NCBI GenBank assembly: GCA_019918135.1
Contig: WBZZ01001465.1
Location: 1-64,000 of the forward strand
Reading direction: 5' to 3'
Source: Paulinella micropora
Lineage: Eukaryota; Cercozoa; Imbricatea; Euglyphida; Paulinellidae
DNA length: 64,000 nt
In this document: one piece after another, positions 21,550-32,239 of the stretch
How the letters are laid out: each line of letters starts with the position of its first letter
How positions within the stretch are numbered: the stretch's first letter is position 1
The notes under the pieces: model-generated
What the model saw: the letters and a program-made list of their open reading frames with translations, nothing else
The model's database searches: none
What the model was told of the DNA's origin: nothing
Program-made: the position numbers and the translations under genes

Positions 21550-24500
21550 ATGAAACGAAAACTGCTCGCTAGCACCCTGGGCGTTGGCGGGACTTTCCTC
21601 CACGTGTTTGGAGGAACTTTTTCCGTTTTGCCCTCTCCTTCAAACACGAAACAGACAACTTCCCCTCCCCCGATCAAAGTGGAAACTCCTAGCCTTGGCA
21701 GCTTTGCTCGCGTCTTTGGTTCCGCGTTGCCAACTCCGGTCGTATCGAAGCTTCCCCCGTTGGAGCCCTGTGCTCCGTCCCACGTCAGTAAGAGCAGTAA
21801 TAGTTCTTTCTCTGCTGTGTTCGGTGGAAACAGTTCACAAACAACACCTGCCCCTCCGGTCGTTTCCAAGCTTCCCTCGTTAGAGCCCTCTACTCCGTCC
21901 CACGTCAGTAAGAGCAGTAGTAGTACTTTCTCTGCTGTGTTTAGTGGACTCACTTCACCAACAACACCTGCCCCTCCCTTGCTATCTTCCTTGCAATTTC
22001 CCACCAGCACAGCACAAGCATGTAGCACTAGCAATAGTGGTACACACAACACATTAGATTACCGCACAAGCACATTGCCTCTGTATATCACTTTGGGTAT
22101 CCCCATCCCTCGAGTCAACAGACCGACCCCTGCTGATACAAGATTTAAAAGAAAAGTAAAAAAAAGAAAGAAAGCAGGCAGGGAGATTCGCCCCAAAAGC
22201 TTTGAGAAGTACTTAGGTTGCACTTGGTCAGAGCTAAAAGAGGAGATAGGTGAGAGCTGCTGCACAAATTTGCGTTGCAACAAATGGATAGATGCTTTTG
22301 CTGCAGTCAAGGCTAGAACAGACACAGTCCAGCTTAATAGGTCAGAATTAGCAGGCTGGGTAGCAGCACAGCTCGAAAGCATGCTAGACATAAGAGGCAA
22401 TGTAGCTTATAGGTACAAGGGAGCCCCCATCTGCCGTACTATGTGGACACGGTTGCATGGTGTTGGGGAAAAAACCGTGAGACGGGCTCTTACGGGAGTT
22501 AAGGAAGGCCACACCTACTTTCAAGACTATGGAAAAAGGGAATCCCCTAACGAAGATCTTTGTTGGACCTTGCTCCATCAAAAGTTTTTCGTTGAGCAAG
22601 AGAATGAGTCCGTGGCAGATGGTATCTTTCACCTTCAGGACACATTGGATTTTCCTCAGATTTTTGCATACGTCTCAGCGGAGTGGGGGGGCCAATCTCG
22701 CAAGCTGGTCTTGAGCGGGCCAGTCAGTCCGGATGGCCCCAGTGAAAGTTTGGTAAGGAAAGTGTGGCGAGCAGAGTTCGGCAAGGTCAAGCCGATTCGG
22801 AAAGGCGACTTCGCGAAATGTGGGTTTTGTACCGAGCTTGCAGCTGCACACAAGGCAGGGTAAAACTTAATTGTGATGGTGTGATTTTTTATGTATTTTT
22901 TGCCCCCTGTCCAGATTCAAGACTAAAGCTGAGGCTGATAAGTGGCGGACGGATAACCGCATTCATAATAAGATCCACCGCGAGTATGCACATGACAAAA
23001 ATTTCATCCTGGTTCATTTACCCAACATCGCTCATGGACCTAACGCAAATGTGACATTTTTGTATTGGCTCTTGCGTTGGGAACTTTATCACCCCCACAC
23101 CAAAGCTGCCATGAAATTGTATATTGACTGGGACGGTGGTATTGAAAACACTGCCGACACAACTATGATGTTTCTCTGTCATATTATCCAACGGAAGTGG
23201 AGAAATCACATTGAGACTCATAGGATGGTGACTAAGCATTCCCATTCTGTACAGGACCAGAAATTTTTTGTGCTGCGCTATCTAGGATATAACACTACAC
23301 TCATGACTACGAATTTTGCACAAGCATTTTTCAAGCTAATGTTAGGCTTTAAGAAAAACAAAGAATCATACTGCCTTTTGCTTTTAGCTTCAGAGTTTGA
23401 TTGGGAGGCGTATTTCCAAGGTAGCGTGAATCCCAGCCTTAAGTACTGGAATAGGCCTTTGGCCTGGCAATACTTGGCGGGGAGCTCAGAGAGCGGGTAC
23501 ATGCCCCGTCAGGGTGAAAACATGGGGGGACGCCCAGAAATATTGGCATGGTGTGAATGATTCTGCAGACTGTGAAGACATTCGGCCGTACATCAAGGAG
23601 CCAGGTACTTACTTGTGCTTTCTTTTTTTCTTGTCTCATGTACATTCGGTGTGCAGCATCCGACCGTCCAAAGAAGCTAGCTAATTCCCTGTGGGTGACC
23701 GATAAAATCAAAAAGGACGTGCGGTATTTAGCGGGTAAGTATTGCTCCCGGGAAGAGCAGGAGTGGTTCGATGAGGTCCTTGATCATTCGCAGTTTACCA
23801 GAATAATTTGGGACGGATTCGAAGGTGAGGGGGGTTTGCCAGGCAGACCGGGCCATTTTGCGATGAAGGATAAGTCGGGGCATGAGTGGCTAGCACATTT
23901 TCGCGTTCTGGACGATTTGCCAGAGGATGTGTGGGGAGTGCCTCCAGATCGAGCAGAGGTGCAGGAAAACGTAAGTAAATTGACGGAGGAGGAGCGGCTT
24001 TATGTGGCCAGGACTTCGTTTGTGAACGAGGGCGCAGCACCCGTTCATCCCGCTTGGTACGGAGCAAGGCATCTCAATGAGGAAGAAAAAAGGCACCACG
24101 ATTTTGATGATGAAAGCAGTTTTCCCGCTCCACATTTACGGGTTACTTCCATTCTTGCTGAAAATCCCACTGAGGAGGGTCTTAAGAAAGCTACCGTGAA
24201 AGAACTTAAGTCGTGGCTGGCAGAGAAGGGCCAGCGACGAAGTGGTTCAAAGCCTGTTCTTGTTCAAAGAGTATTGTCTGTGTTTGCTGATGATTTAGAG
24301 CAGGTGCGCAGAGCTGAAGGTGGGGCGCAGCAGCAACCTGCTGGTGGCCGCAGGCGTGCAGGTGGTGGTCGATTACGTAAGCGGCGGAGAATTGGTAGCC
24401 CCGAACCGGACGAGAAACAAAAAGCGTCTTCATCTAGCTCCGATGATAGTCCCCTTCTGTCAGCTTCCAGCATAAATCAGAGAAATCGTCCTCATTCTGC

Positions 24501-24660
24501 CTCTCGTGTTCGTGTCCGACGTCAGTTTGCTAGGGTCTTTGCTTGCAGTGACGAAGAACGGGAGGCTGCAGCGATTAGAGAACAAAATCTTAGGTCGGAT
24601 ATGTCTGCCTCTTCATCAGAAGAATGGGAGCCTGTAAATGCGCTAAGAGACCTTCACTAA
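21550..24660 (+). CDS. Candidate transposase, DUF7869-like with SAP domain, four exons
   Basis: Spliced gene reading 976 residues. Exons 21,550-22,859, 22,915-23,420, 23,494-23,604 and 23,657-24,660; introns 55, 73 and 52 nt, GT-AG. The second acceptor is the least certain, but the total keeps the frame. Residues 55-160 hold two similar repeats (VVSKLPxLEP...SHVSKSS). A basic patch (KRKVKKRKK) precedes CRTMWTRLHGVGEKTVRRAL and a CxxC (KCGFCTEL), as upstream of DUF7869 regions. LYIDWDGGIENT (about residue 506) and KHSHSVQDQKFF (about 544) resemble the D...N and H-x-H...D motifs of the DUF7869 RNase-H-like fold. About residues 820-852 (ATVKELKSWLAEKG, then SGSKPVLVQRVL) form a SAP DNA-binding motif. 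An acidic/serine tail follows. It is the only good transposase candidate in the element. Confidence 0.7.
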
Positions 24661-24679
24661 ATCATTTCTCTATTGAATT

Positions 24680-25672
24680 TGTAATTAAATCTGCGCTGGA
24701 AAACAGTCGGTATTGGTTGTATTAATATATGACTTAGGGAAATTTTGAAAAAATAATGTGGCAATTTTCAACTGAAGTTAATGATCTTAATATTATTATT
24801 ATTAATAATAAACTATATATATTTAGATTCTCCATGATTAATTATGAAAGAAAAACAATATATTAAGTGTTATGACGTGCTTGCTTAATGTTTTTCCATT
24901 TTAACTTAGTGTAATAATTTTGTGACGTCACGAAAATGTGAGTCACCTGGTGCCACCTGCCACCAATATTTTCTTGTGCCAATTGCAACAAAATCATACA
25001 TAAATTCATTATTTTATTAAAACAAAGTTATTCGTTGAAAATTACATAAATTTTTATGCAAAAATGAGGCAGACTTGAGGCAAATATTTTGCCACTGTCA
25101 CTTTTTTTTTTGCATCTATATTTGCTTCTTTTCACTACCGATCAAGTTGAAAATTTCATAGTAAATTCAATTTTTATTATTTAGTAACGTTTAATTATCA
25201 ATAAAAAAAAAAAACATAAAACTTGCTGGAACTAATGTTTTTCCATTTTGACTTAGTGTAATAATACTGTCACCAGTCATGAAAATGTGAGTCACCAGGT
25301 GCCACCTGCCACCAATATTTTCTTGTGAAAAATGCAACAAAATCATATATAAATTCATTATTTTATTAAAACAAAGTTATTTGTTGAAAATTACATAAGT
25401 TTTTATGCAAAAATGATGCAAAATCGAGGCAGACTTGAGGCAAATATTTTGCCACTATGTCACTTTTTTTTGCATCCATATTTGCTTCTTTTCACTACCT
25501 ACCAACTTGAAATTTCATTTAAATTTCATTTTTTATTATCTAGTAATGTTTAATTATCAATAAAATACAGAAAACAAGCATAAAACTTGCTGGAATTTGC
25601 CTCACTCTTTTATCAATTTGCCTCATGCACTTGAGGCAAAAGGGACTAGTACTTTTAGGCGTCGTGGATGTT
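24680..25672 (-). repeat. Right terminal inverted repeat
   Basis: Reverse complement of 16,433-17,425, with the same tandem internal blocks. Differences seen are a few homopolymer lengths and single substitutions. It starts 20 bp after the stop of the candidate transposase, so the transposase 3' end and polyadenylation signals must lie in the repeat. Confidence 0.85.
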
Positions 25673-25676
25673 CTAT
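25673..25676 (+). repeat. Target-site duplication, right (CTAT)
   Basis: Direct repeat of 16,429-16,432 immediately outside the right inverted repeat. Confidence 0.75.
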
Positions 25677-26960
25677 GGTGACAACGACAAATTGTATCTC
25701 AGAGATCACACGACCAGGACGGACCTAATGCTGCGCGGGTTGTGTCCCAGATTGTCGGAGCCGGAGGTTGAGCAAAAGCTTTCGCGCGTGAGCCTGGAAG
25801 TCACGTGTTGCGCCATAAGCCCCACGACTATGAAGACGTTGTGCCAAGGCTTCCAGTTGCTACCACGGGTGTTGGCGCAGGTGTTGGCAGCCACGTGCCG
25901 GCGCCCCGCCGGCGCGCTTTTGTCGGAGGACAATGCCTTTTTCTTGGGGCTTTTGCCGCACCAAGACTGGACCGCAGAGCAGCAGCAGAATGCGTTTGCG
26001 CCGCTGGCCCTAGACATTAAGACGTGTGAGCTGCTGGTCAGGCTTGCTTGCATAGAGCCCATCCGAGTCAGCTTCCGGCACGACCCGACGAGTATGGAGC
26101 GGGGAGTGCTGCTGCCTCCGCAACACTGCCCGCTGCGGGGGGCTTGCCAACTGAACCTCACTGCCTTTCTGGTCGTAGTCGTTAAGATCTACCATAATGT
26201 GCAAGCCAACGCGGAGCTGCTGGAAGTGCACGTGAACCTGGCGGAGGATCTGGCGCAGAGAGGGGTGCGACGGGCCTGGGACTGGCTGGCGCGGGAGACG
26301 CCACCGGGAGAGCAAGCAGACCCTTGGTTCCTAGAGAAGCTGTTGTTTGCTCCGGCTGGCCAGCCCCAGTCCGAAGCACAGAGGGGATTTGTCAGCGAGA
26401 TAGCCGCTTGTTTCCGCGAGGAGGAAAGGCCAAGCTACGGCAAGGCGAAGCTGCTGATGCGCATATTGTGGCAACATCTGCTCTCTCCTCCCCAGGGTGA
26501 GGGCGCTGGTGCAGAGGACTGCCGAAGCGTGGAGTTAAGCCTGTACGTCCCGCAGATCTGCCATTTCTGTGTGCAGAGCAGCACGCAAGACTTTTTGAAG
26601 CGCGGGGTCCGCGGCCAGGGCCGCTTCCGCGCCACGACGAGGCTGTCTCCGTGCTGCCTTGGTACCCCCGAGTGCGACAGGGATGCCTGCAGGAGCCTAG
26701 GGGCGTCGGTGTGCAAGAAGGCCCCTACGCTCTGCCGTCTGTTGGCCAGCGAAGCTGAGGCCAGGCTTGCGTCTGCGGTGGTAGGCGTGTCGAGCGAGGC
26801 GGACAGTAGCAACCGCGCGGTGCTGGCCCTCGGGGCTTTCCAGAGACATTTTCTACTGGCGGCTCCTGTCCGACAGCAAAGAGTGGCCGCCAGCCTCCTT
26901 CGCCTCGGGGGGCATGCCGGGGGGCATGCTGCCCCCCAAGCCCCCCTGCTCCCCTTGTAG
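25677..26960 (+). pseudogene. 3' part of the unknown gene split by the transposon
   Basis: About 428 codons of GC-rich coding sequence right of the transposon. Mostly helical, with leucine-rich stretches (LTAFLVVVVKIYHNV and KAKLLMRILWQHLL), several cysteines near the C-terminus (ICHFCVQSS, CCLGTPECDRDAC) that could bind zinc, and no recognised domain. The last 17 codons are a copy of the dispersed palindromic unit, which supplies the stop codon region. The 5' part is at 16,283-16,432. The product of this virus-like gene is unknown. Confidence 0.55.
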
Positions 26961-26965
26961 CCCAC
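26907..26965 (+). repeat. Dispersed palindromic unit, copy 3, at a gene's 3' end
   Basis: GGGGGGCATGCC, then GGGGGGCATGCTGCCCCCC, then AAGCCCCCCTGCTCCCCTTG and TAGCCC. The first hairpin is complete while the second (AGCCCGC...GCGGGCT) is only begun. It provides the last codons (GGHAGGHAAPQAPLLPL) and the stop. Confidence 0.7.
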
Positions 26966-27226
26966 GAGAAAGTATTATTCCTTTTATTAAAAACTCGGAC
27001 TCTAGCGCTTTAATCCAGTCGTTTCTGGGAATCGATGAAATACCACTGTTTCGAGCAACCCTGTTCTTGGACCAAGTCCCGACGTCTTGTCATGAAGTCG
27101 CGCCTGATCCATAGCGCGGAAGGAGAGAGGGAGAAGGGGACAGGAAAGCGCTTCCTCACACCCCCCCCTTCCCCCCTTGCGTTCTCTCTCTCTCTCTCCT
27201 CCCCCCCCCCGCCACGGATATATAGT

Positions 27227-27268
<42 letters not shown>

Positions 27269-27285
27269 TACGACAGGCAGGGCGC
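26961..27285. promoter_or_regulatory. Spacer with TATA box for the LRR-like gene
   Basis: A TTTTATTAAAA motif at 26,978 could end the preceding gene. GGATATATAGTATAAG at 27,216-27,231 is a strong TATA box about 65 bp before the ATG at 27,286. A (GA)n microsatellite (27,231-27,265) fills the leader. Polypyrimidine tracts lie upstream. Confidence 0.6.
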
Positions 27286-28692
27286 ATGAACAACGGAGAC
27301 GATCTTCTCTTGCTTGACGTGGCTCAGCGCTTTCGGGTGCTTTTTCCAGAGCATGCACGCTCCCTGCAGGAAATTTTGAGTTCAGGCCAGGAGCTTGACG
27401 TTCTCGGACGAGAGGATGAGTGTGTCAAAAAGCTCAAGCGTTACATGGAACGCCCTCCCGCTGCTCAAGCTGCCACCGCTGGGGTTAAGTCGAGCCCAAA
27501 CCCCCGCAGGGATTGGCTTATGTTGAAGAGCTTCGGGCGGGGCTATGGGGCATATCAGTTCTTGCGTTCAAGACCTGCTAGCCCCTACGCCGAAATCCTG
27601 AGGCTGGCACAAGGGTTCCTCGCAACAGAGTGCTCGACAGAAGAAGCAGAAGAGTGCCGAGATTTTGAGCGGCATTGCATCCAAGAGCAAGGCAAGGCCG
27701 GCCAAGGCCAGTCAGCTAAGGGTGGGGCCGTGGCGGTTTCGGAGCAGGCGATCAGCACCTGGCTGAAAAAACCAGGTAAGGGCAGCTCTGTGATCACGGC
27801 CTTTCTAATAGGTGCTCTTTCTTTGCTCGAAGCTGCCGGAGGGGCTGCCCTGCGCACAGACAGGGGCCGCGCCGCCCCTGCCAGCTCTCACCAGGCGCGG
27901 GCGGGGCTGCCTGCGCTTCCCTGTAGAGACTTGTGTTTTCATGGGGCTACCCTGAGGTTACCTCGGTTTAAAAATATTGAATTTAATCAGCTCCCGACCA
28001 AGAAGCTTTCTTTCCGGAACACTAGCCTTGATCTGGAGGGAGAGAATCGACTGAAATTGAACCGCTGCTCGGTGCTTGAAGATTTTGTCTTCAAGCAGTC
28101 GACTCCGCGCAGTGGCACCGTGCCGATCCCCGCCGAGTTCGAAATCGAGTTTCAAGACTGCCACGTCTTGCGAAGCATTTCTACTGCCAGTCACAAAAAA
28201 ACAAATATTGAGGTGACGCTTGTCAACTCTGGCCAGCTCGGCACGGGGTTGGAGGTCAGTGCAAAGGAAAACCTGAAACTTTCGTTCGACAGCAACTCCG
28301 CGCTGGAGGCTAAAATCTCGCTTCAGAGAAAAATGAGCAAAAAGCTGGAGTTGCAATACCTCAACAGCGAGAATTTGAGAACGCTAAGTCTTAGTTCCTT
28401 GACCCGAGGCCTAGATTGTTTGGTAGTCCGTGTCCAGAACTGCGAGAACTTCACAGAGATTAAGCTGTCGCCTAGGCCAGGCTCGAGCATGGCAACCGAG
28501 TTCAAGCTGGAAATTGACTCGTGTACGCGTGTACAGACGTTTACACTACCGGACGCTTTGCCGGGGGGTGCGCGCGTGACCTTTAACAATTGTCCTTCAC
28601 TCACTGACATAGTGCAGCCAGCTGGGCGGCAAGCCGCTCAGCGGGTCGAAATTGAGGTTACCAATTGTCCAAGCTTTTCCGGCTTGCGCTAG
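27286..28692 (+). CDS. Leucine-rich-repeat-like protein
   Basis: 468 residues from the ATG just behind the TATA box and (GA)n leader; looks whole. Residues 1-60 are helical (DLLLLDVAQRFRVLF). Residues 60-210 are soluble with a KKPGKGSSVITAFLIGALSL hydrophobic stretch. From about 220 on it is a parallel-repeat-like region with recurring E/K-L-x-x-x-x-C units: LKLNRCSVLEDF, EIEFQDCHVLRSI, VVRVQNCENFTEIKL, LEIDSCTRVQTFTLP and ARVTFNNCPSLTDI. Each is about 25-30 residues and ends in a hydrophobic pair, as in leucine-rich repeats. It resembles the fragment at 6286-6786. It probably binds a protein partner; no enzyme motif is visible. Followed by a TTTTTAATAATG motif at 28,701. Confidence 0.55.
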   Translation: MNNGDDLLLLDVAQRFRVLFPEHARSLQEILSSGQELDVLGREDECVKKLKRYMERPPAAQAATAGVKSSPNPRRDWLMLKSFGRGYGAYQFLRSRPASPYAEILRLAQGFLATECSTEEAEECRDFERHCIQEQGKAGQGQSAKGGAVAVSEQAISTWLKKPGKGSSVITAFLIGALSLLEAAGGAALRTDRGRAAPASSHQARAGLPALPCRDLCFHGATLRLPRFKNIEFNQLPTKKLSFRNTSLDLEGENRLKLNRCSVLEDFVFKQSTPRSGTVPIPAEFEIEFQDCHVLRSISTASHKKTNIEVTLVNSGQLGTGLEVSAKENLKLSFDSNSALEAKISLQRKMSKKLELQYLNSENLRTLSLSSLTRGLDCLVVRVQNCENFTEIKLSPRPGSSMATEFKLEIDSCTRVQTFTLPDALPGGARVTFNNCPSLTDIVQPAGRQAAQRVEIEVTNCPSFSGLR

Positions 28693-28781
28693 CGCACGCT
28701 TTTTAATAATGATTTAGCACTCTAAGTGCAAAAGTACGCGCCACATGGACCATTAGAAGTCTTTGACTGTGGTGGTGGTGG

Positions 28782-29879
28782 TCACCTACGCTTCCGACTT
28801 GACTTACTTCCAAATCTCGCTTCTTGCAAGGCCTCGTCGAGCCTCGTTAAGAACCCATTTAGTTTGTCTTCGATGCTGGTCATTCTCTTTTCCTGTGCGG
28901 AATTTATCTTGTCGAGCTTTGTTTGAAATTGAGAGGCCTGCGCATCCAACGCATCATTAAACTCTGCCCGCATTTTGGCCTCCAGCTCGTGAAAGACCCT
29001 CTCCTCGAGCGCCGCAAGCCTTTTTTTAGTCCCGCCTAGGTTCACCGGCTCAGGAGCTGTGTGCTGACGTAGTGCCTGAGGCAGTTGATATCTCAATTCT
29101 TTTTTGTTTGCTGCCAACTGTAGTTGTTTCAGCAAAAGCAGGCGCGCTGGCTTATGCAAGGAAGGTGCACTTTCGGACATGAACGCAGGAATCGAAATTC
29201 TGGGCTGATGGCTATGTATGTTTGTTAAGGCTTTGTACATGGTTTCGAGCACGACGTCCCCGGCTTCTTCCTGTGTAAGCTCGTCGTGCAAAGCGACCTT
29301 TATGTCTTGCTGGCTTACTGCGCGTTTCCCTCTTGCGCCAGGCCTCAAAAAAACAGCACCCAGGGTGTCGTCGGTGTCCTTGCTGCCTGGGTGGTAATAT
29401 GTTAGGGATGGTTGCAGATAGGAAGGGAAAGACAACAAGCAACTGCCTTTGGTAGCGAGTTCTTTCAGCGATTGATGGAATGACCGAAGGCTCGAGCTTT
29501 CTCTGTTCTTTGCAAACGCGAGCAACAGATGCGAATCATGATCGCGGTAAGGGTACTTGATTGTGTCATATCCGAGAAACCGGACTCGAAACGCAATTTC
29601 CAGCAGGGCGCGGGTAATTTCATCAGACTTGATTTCTACTGGAGTAAATTCGTCCTCGTCGTCAGTACAGAACCCGTCCCCGAATTCGACATACTGCTCC
29701 TCGCGTTCTGGAGGTCCAGCACAGCAAATCAATAGTCTGGTGGGGTTTCGGATTAAAAAAAGCGTTTTTGGCTTTTTCTTTTGTTTTGCTACTACTAGAG
29801 CCTTCTTGAAAGCCCCGACTGGGAGGGGCTGGAGCTTCACAAAAACCTTCCCGTCAGAAACCTCCTCGTCGTCTGCCAT
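28782..29879 (-). CDS. Unknown protein with C-terminal coiled coil and basic tail
   Basis: 365 residues; looks whole. I start it at MADDEEVSDG (29,879) because a TATA box lies just upstream and the longer frame reads through promoter sequence. The N-terminal 230 residues look globular (LFLIRNPTRLLICCAG, VRFLGYDTIKYPYRDHDSHL). Residues about 270-350 are a long amphipathic helix or coiled coil (AALEERVFHELEAKMRAEFN and following). The end is basic (GSKSSRKRR), suggesting nuclear or DNA contact. Family not recognised. It converges with the LRR-like gene upstream, 90 bp apart. Confidence 0.6.
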   Translation of the reverse strand: MADDEEVSDGKVFVKLQPLPVGAFKKALVVAKQKKKPKTLFLIRNPTRLLICCAGPPEREEQYVEFGDGFCTDDEDEFTPVEIKSDEITRALLEIAFRVRFLGYDTIKYPYRDHDSHLLLAFAKNRESSSLRSFHQSLKELATKGSCLLSFPSYLQPSLTYYHPGSKDTDDTLGAVFLRPGARGKRAVSQQDIKVALHDELTQEEAGDVVLETMYKALTNIHSHQPRISIPAFMSESAPSLHKPARLLLLKQLQLAANKKELRYQLPQALRQHTAPEPVNLGGTKKRLAALEERVFHELEAKMRAEFNDALDAQASQFQTKLDKINSAQEKRMTSIEDKLNGFLTRLDEALQEARFGSKSSRKRR

Positions 29880-29901
29880 GACTTTGTCTTTTTTCTCTTT
29901 A

Positions 29902-29912
29902 CATATATATAC
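29902..29912 (-). promoter_or_regulatory. TATA box, minus strand
   Basis: TATATATATGT on the minus strand, 23-33 bp upstream of the ATG at 29,879, leaving a very short leader. Confidence 0.6.
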
Positions 29913-29958
29913 AGCCAAGATACCTTCAGCTAAACACAGATCCAAATCTCTAGCGTGA

Positions 29959-32077
29959 TTAATCGAGACCGACCTCCCCCCCTCCCCCTTCCCCCGCGCC
30001 GCTGTCTCCACAGACGCCGGGGGTCGCGCCCGACGACGACGTCGTCGTAGGTGGGGGCAAGCTCGTACACAAGGCAAAGAGCTGCGCCGTCCCATTGTCC
30101 GTGCACTTCCTCGCGTCGACCTCCTCCAGCTCCTTCCAGCAGGCCAGGGCGTCGACCACGAGCGCCACTCTGACGGAGCGTTCCTCCCGCAACCAGGCGC
30201 TCAGCAAGGCCTTGCAAGGTTCGGCCCTTTCCGTCGGCCGGCAGGCGCGCGCGTCGTCGTCGCCCGCCAAGCGCACGGCCTCTTCTTGTTCTGCCGCACT
30301 GCGACACGCCTGTAGCGGCGTGGCCCCAAACAACGAGACCTCGCGGTGGGAGTAGGACTTGCCCTCCTGGCGCCATTTGCCGGGCAAGATGCCCTTGACT
30401 AGGACCGAGCGGCCGTCCACTCGAAAGCGCAGTGCACGGGTATACTCCCGGCAGAAACACACGCCATTGATAACAGAGGAGGGCGGCAGCACACACAGGC
30501 GCTCCGCCGCCTCGAAGAAGTCGGGCCGCTTCGCTTGGTCCGTCCTCGCGACGACGCTGGCGGGAAGCTCTTGCAAACGCTCCGAGGCCTTGGCCTCCAG
30601 GCACGTGAGCTTGCTCATTGTCCACAACGCGTCGCTGGCGAGCCGCACAAGCGTCAGCCCACGCAACAGCGGCTCTGCCCAGACAAAATACAAGGCCGCC
30701 GCCGATGCGATCACGGGCATGAACAGCCTGCCCGTTTTCTGGTTGCGCAACAATTTCAGTCTGCCCGAGAAGTGGTAGGACAGCGCGCTCGAGTCTGCTG
30801 CAACTGGCAGCTCGCTGGCGACGGAGCGATAGCAGCGCACATGTCCGTCGGCCACACCTATGCCAGGTAGCACAGGGAACACTGCCAGCTTCTTGCGCTC
30901 TGTCTCGTCGTCGCCCTGCAACAAAAAGGCCTCGCGGTCCTTGGTTTTGGGCGCTTTGGTGACAGGGCACAGAAACACGGAACAGGCCGGCAGAGAAATT
31001 CGGTACAGCCCGACCAACTGCTCGGGCGCGTAGTCCCCTGCCTCGGCCCACAGCCGGGCAATTTGGTACAGTATCCGCAGCCAGCGCTGGCGTAGCACCA
31101 TGTTCGCGCCGGCGTCAATCAACTGGTTCTGCAACTGCATCGCGGGTACCAGGGCCGCGGTCAGAGCGCGATTCTGCGTTACGAAGGGGGCCGACGCCAT
31201 GGCGCAAACCGCGCCCGCCGCTTGCAAACACGCGGAGGCTACGTACAGGTTTGCGTAGAGCCCCGCGGAACGCTTGAGCATTTTCCGCAGCTCCTCTGAT
31301 ACCTCCACGCGCGGCTCCCACTCCAGCAGGTCCCTGAATTCCTTGATGCGCGCCTTCAGCGCTGTCAAGCTCTTGGTCGTTAAGAACATCTCGATCGTTT
31401 CGGCAAAGGCGCCCAGCTGCTCCCTGGAGCCCACAACGCTGAAGGTCTGGGGCTCTACGATTTTGCGCCTCTTGGCAGCCCCCGCCGCGCCCCCTCGTCT
31501 TGCACGGGCGGGGAGCGCCGCGGGGGCGGAGGGCGCCCGTGCGATACTGTGCGCCAGCCCATCCGCCGCCCGGACGACGCGCGAGAAGGGGTGCAGGTGC
31601 GCGACGAGGCCGAGCGCTATGGGGTCACTTCTGGCCAACTCCTCGTCGGGGACCATGCTATAAGACAACTGCAAGCCCATGCTCAAGAGCCCGTCCAGGT
31701 GACTGAAGCGCTCGGTCGCGCTAGCCAGCGCTGTCATCAGCAGGGACAGGTCATCTAGCAGCGCACACACCCCCCAGCAGCCCCTGACGACTGACACCTC
31801 GTATGTTTCCAGCCTGGATGCTAAAGCGCGCAGCCTGGTGACCGTCGAGTCAGGGGCGGCGCCTTGTTCCGAGTCCTGCCCGCGGCACCAGTGCAAAAAA
31901 TCCTCCCTGTTGAACAGGCTTCTAAGCAGCGGCGCGGTCTGTCTAGCCCACGGCCTAGCCCCCAGGGTGTCGTCGTCGTCCCGGCGGATTTCTTGCTCCA
32001 GGCTGCAGGTCCAAGCCCAGCTCTGACAAGGGCTCGTCGTCTGCGCCCGGCCCTTGCGCGAAAAACTCGATCGGCAT
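29959..32077 (-). pseudogene. Large unknown protein (about 690 residues), probably broken once
   Basis: The main open frame gives 645 residues. An ATG at 32,077 (MPIEFFAQGP) is the likeliest start of the gene, and the frame appears broken about once near the 5' end. Mostly helical with a hydrophobic patch (YANLYVASACLQAAGAVCAM), a basic KRRKIVEP stretch, and cysteine/tryptophan-rich segments (VINGVCFCREYTRALRF). The C-terminus is a serine/threonine/glycine tail. No domain recognised. The size and lack of a signal peptide suggest a replication, transcription or structural protein of the virus-like region, which is an inference only. Upstream lies a C/G-rich spacer of about 160 bp. Confidence 0.5.
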
Positions 32078-32239
32078 TTTTACTCCCGGGGGCGGGAAAG
32101 AGGGATGAGAGAGGAGGGGTTGGGGGGGGGGGGGTGCGCGCCGGAGAGGTAGGTAGAAAAGTGGCGCGTTGTAGAAGATTCAAAAAAGAAAAGAAGAAGC
32201 GGGAGTGGGAGGGGGAGGGGGCAACGAAGAACAATCGCC

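Larger units (their letters stand above)
16433..25672. mobile_element. 9.24-kb DNA transposon with ~1-kb terminal inverted repeats
   Basis: Bounded by long inverted repeats that start AACATCCACGACGCCTAAAA and are flanked by the direct repeat CTAT. It carries two divergently transcribed, intron-containing genes: a candidate transposase (21,550-24,660, +) and a lysine/glutamate-rich coiled-coil protein (20,410-17,648, -). The arms differ by only a few substitutions and homopolymer lengths, for example one C/T difference near 17,343 and one near 17,232, so insertion was recent relative to the decay of the surrounding genes. The AT-rich composition contrasts sharply with the GC-rich genes outside. 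It looks complete and possibly active. The superfamily is not one I can name with confidence. Confidence 0.9.
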
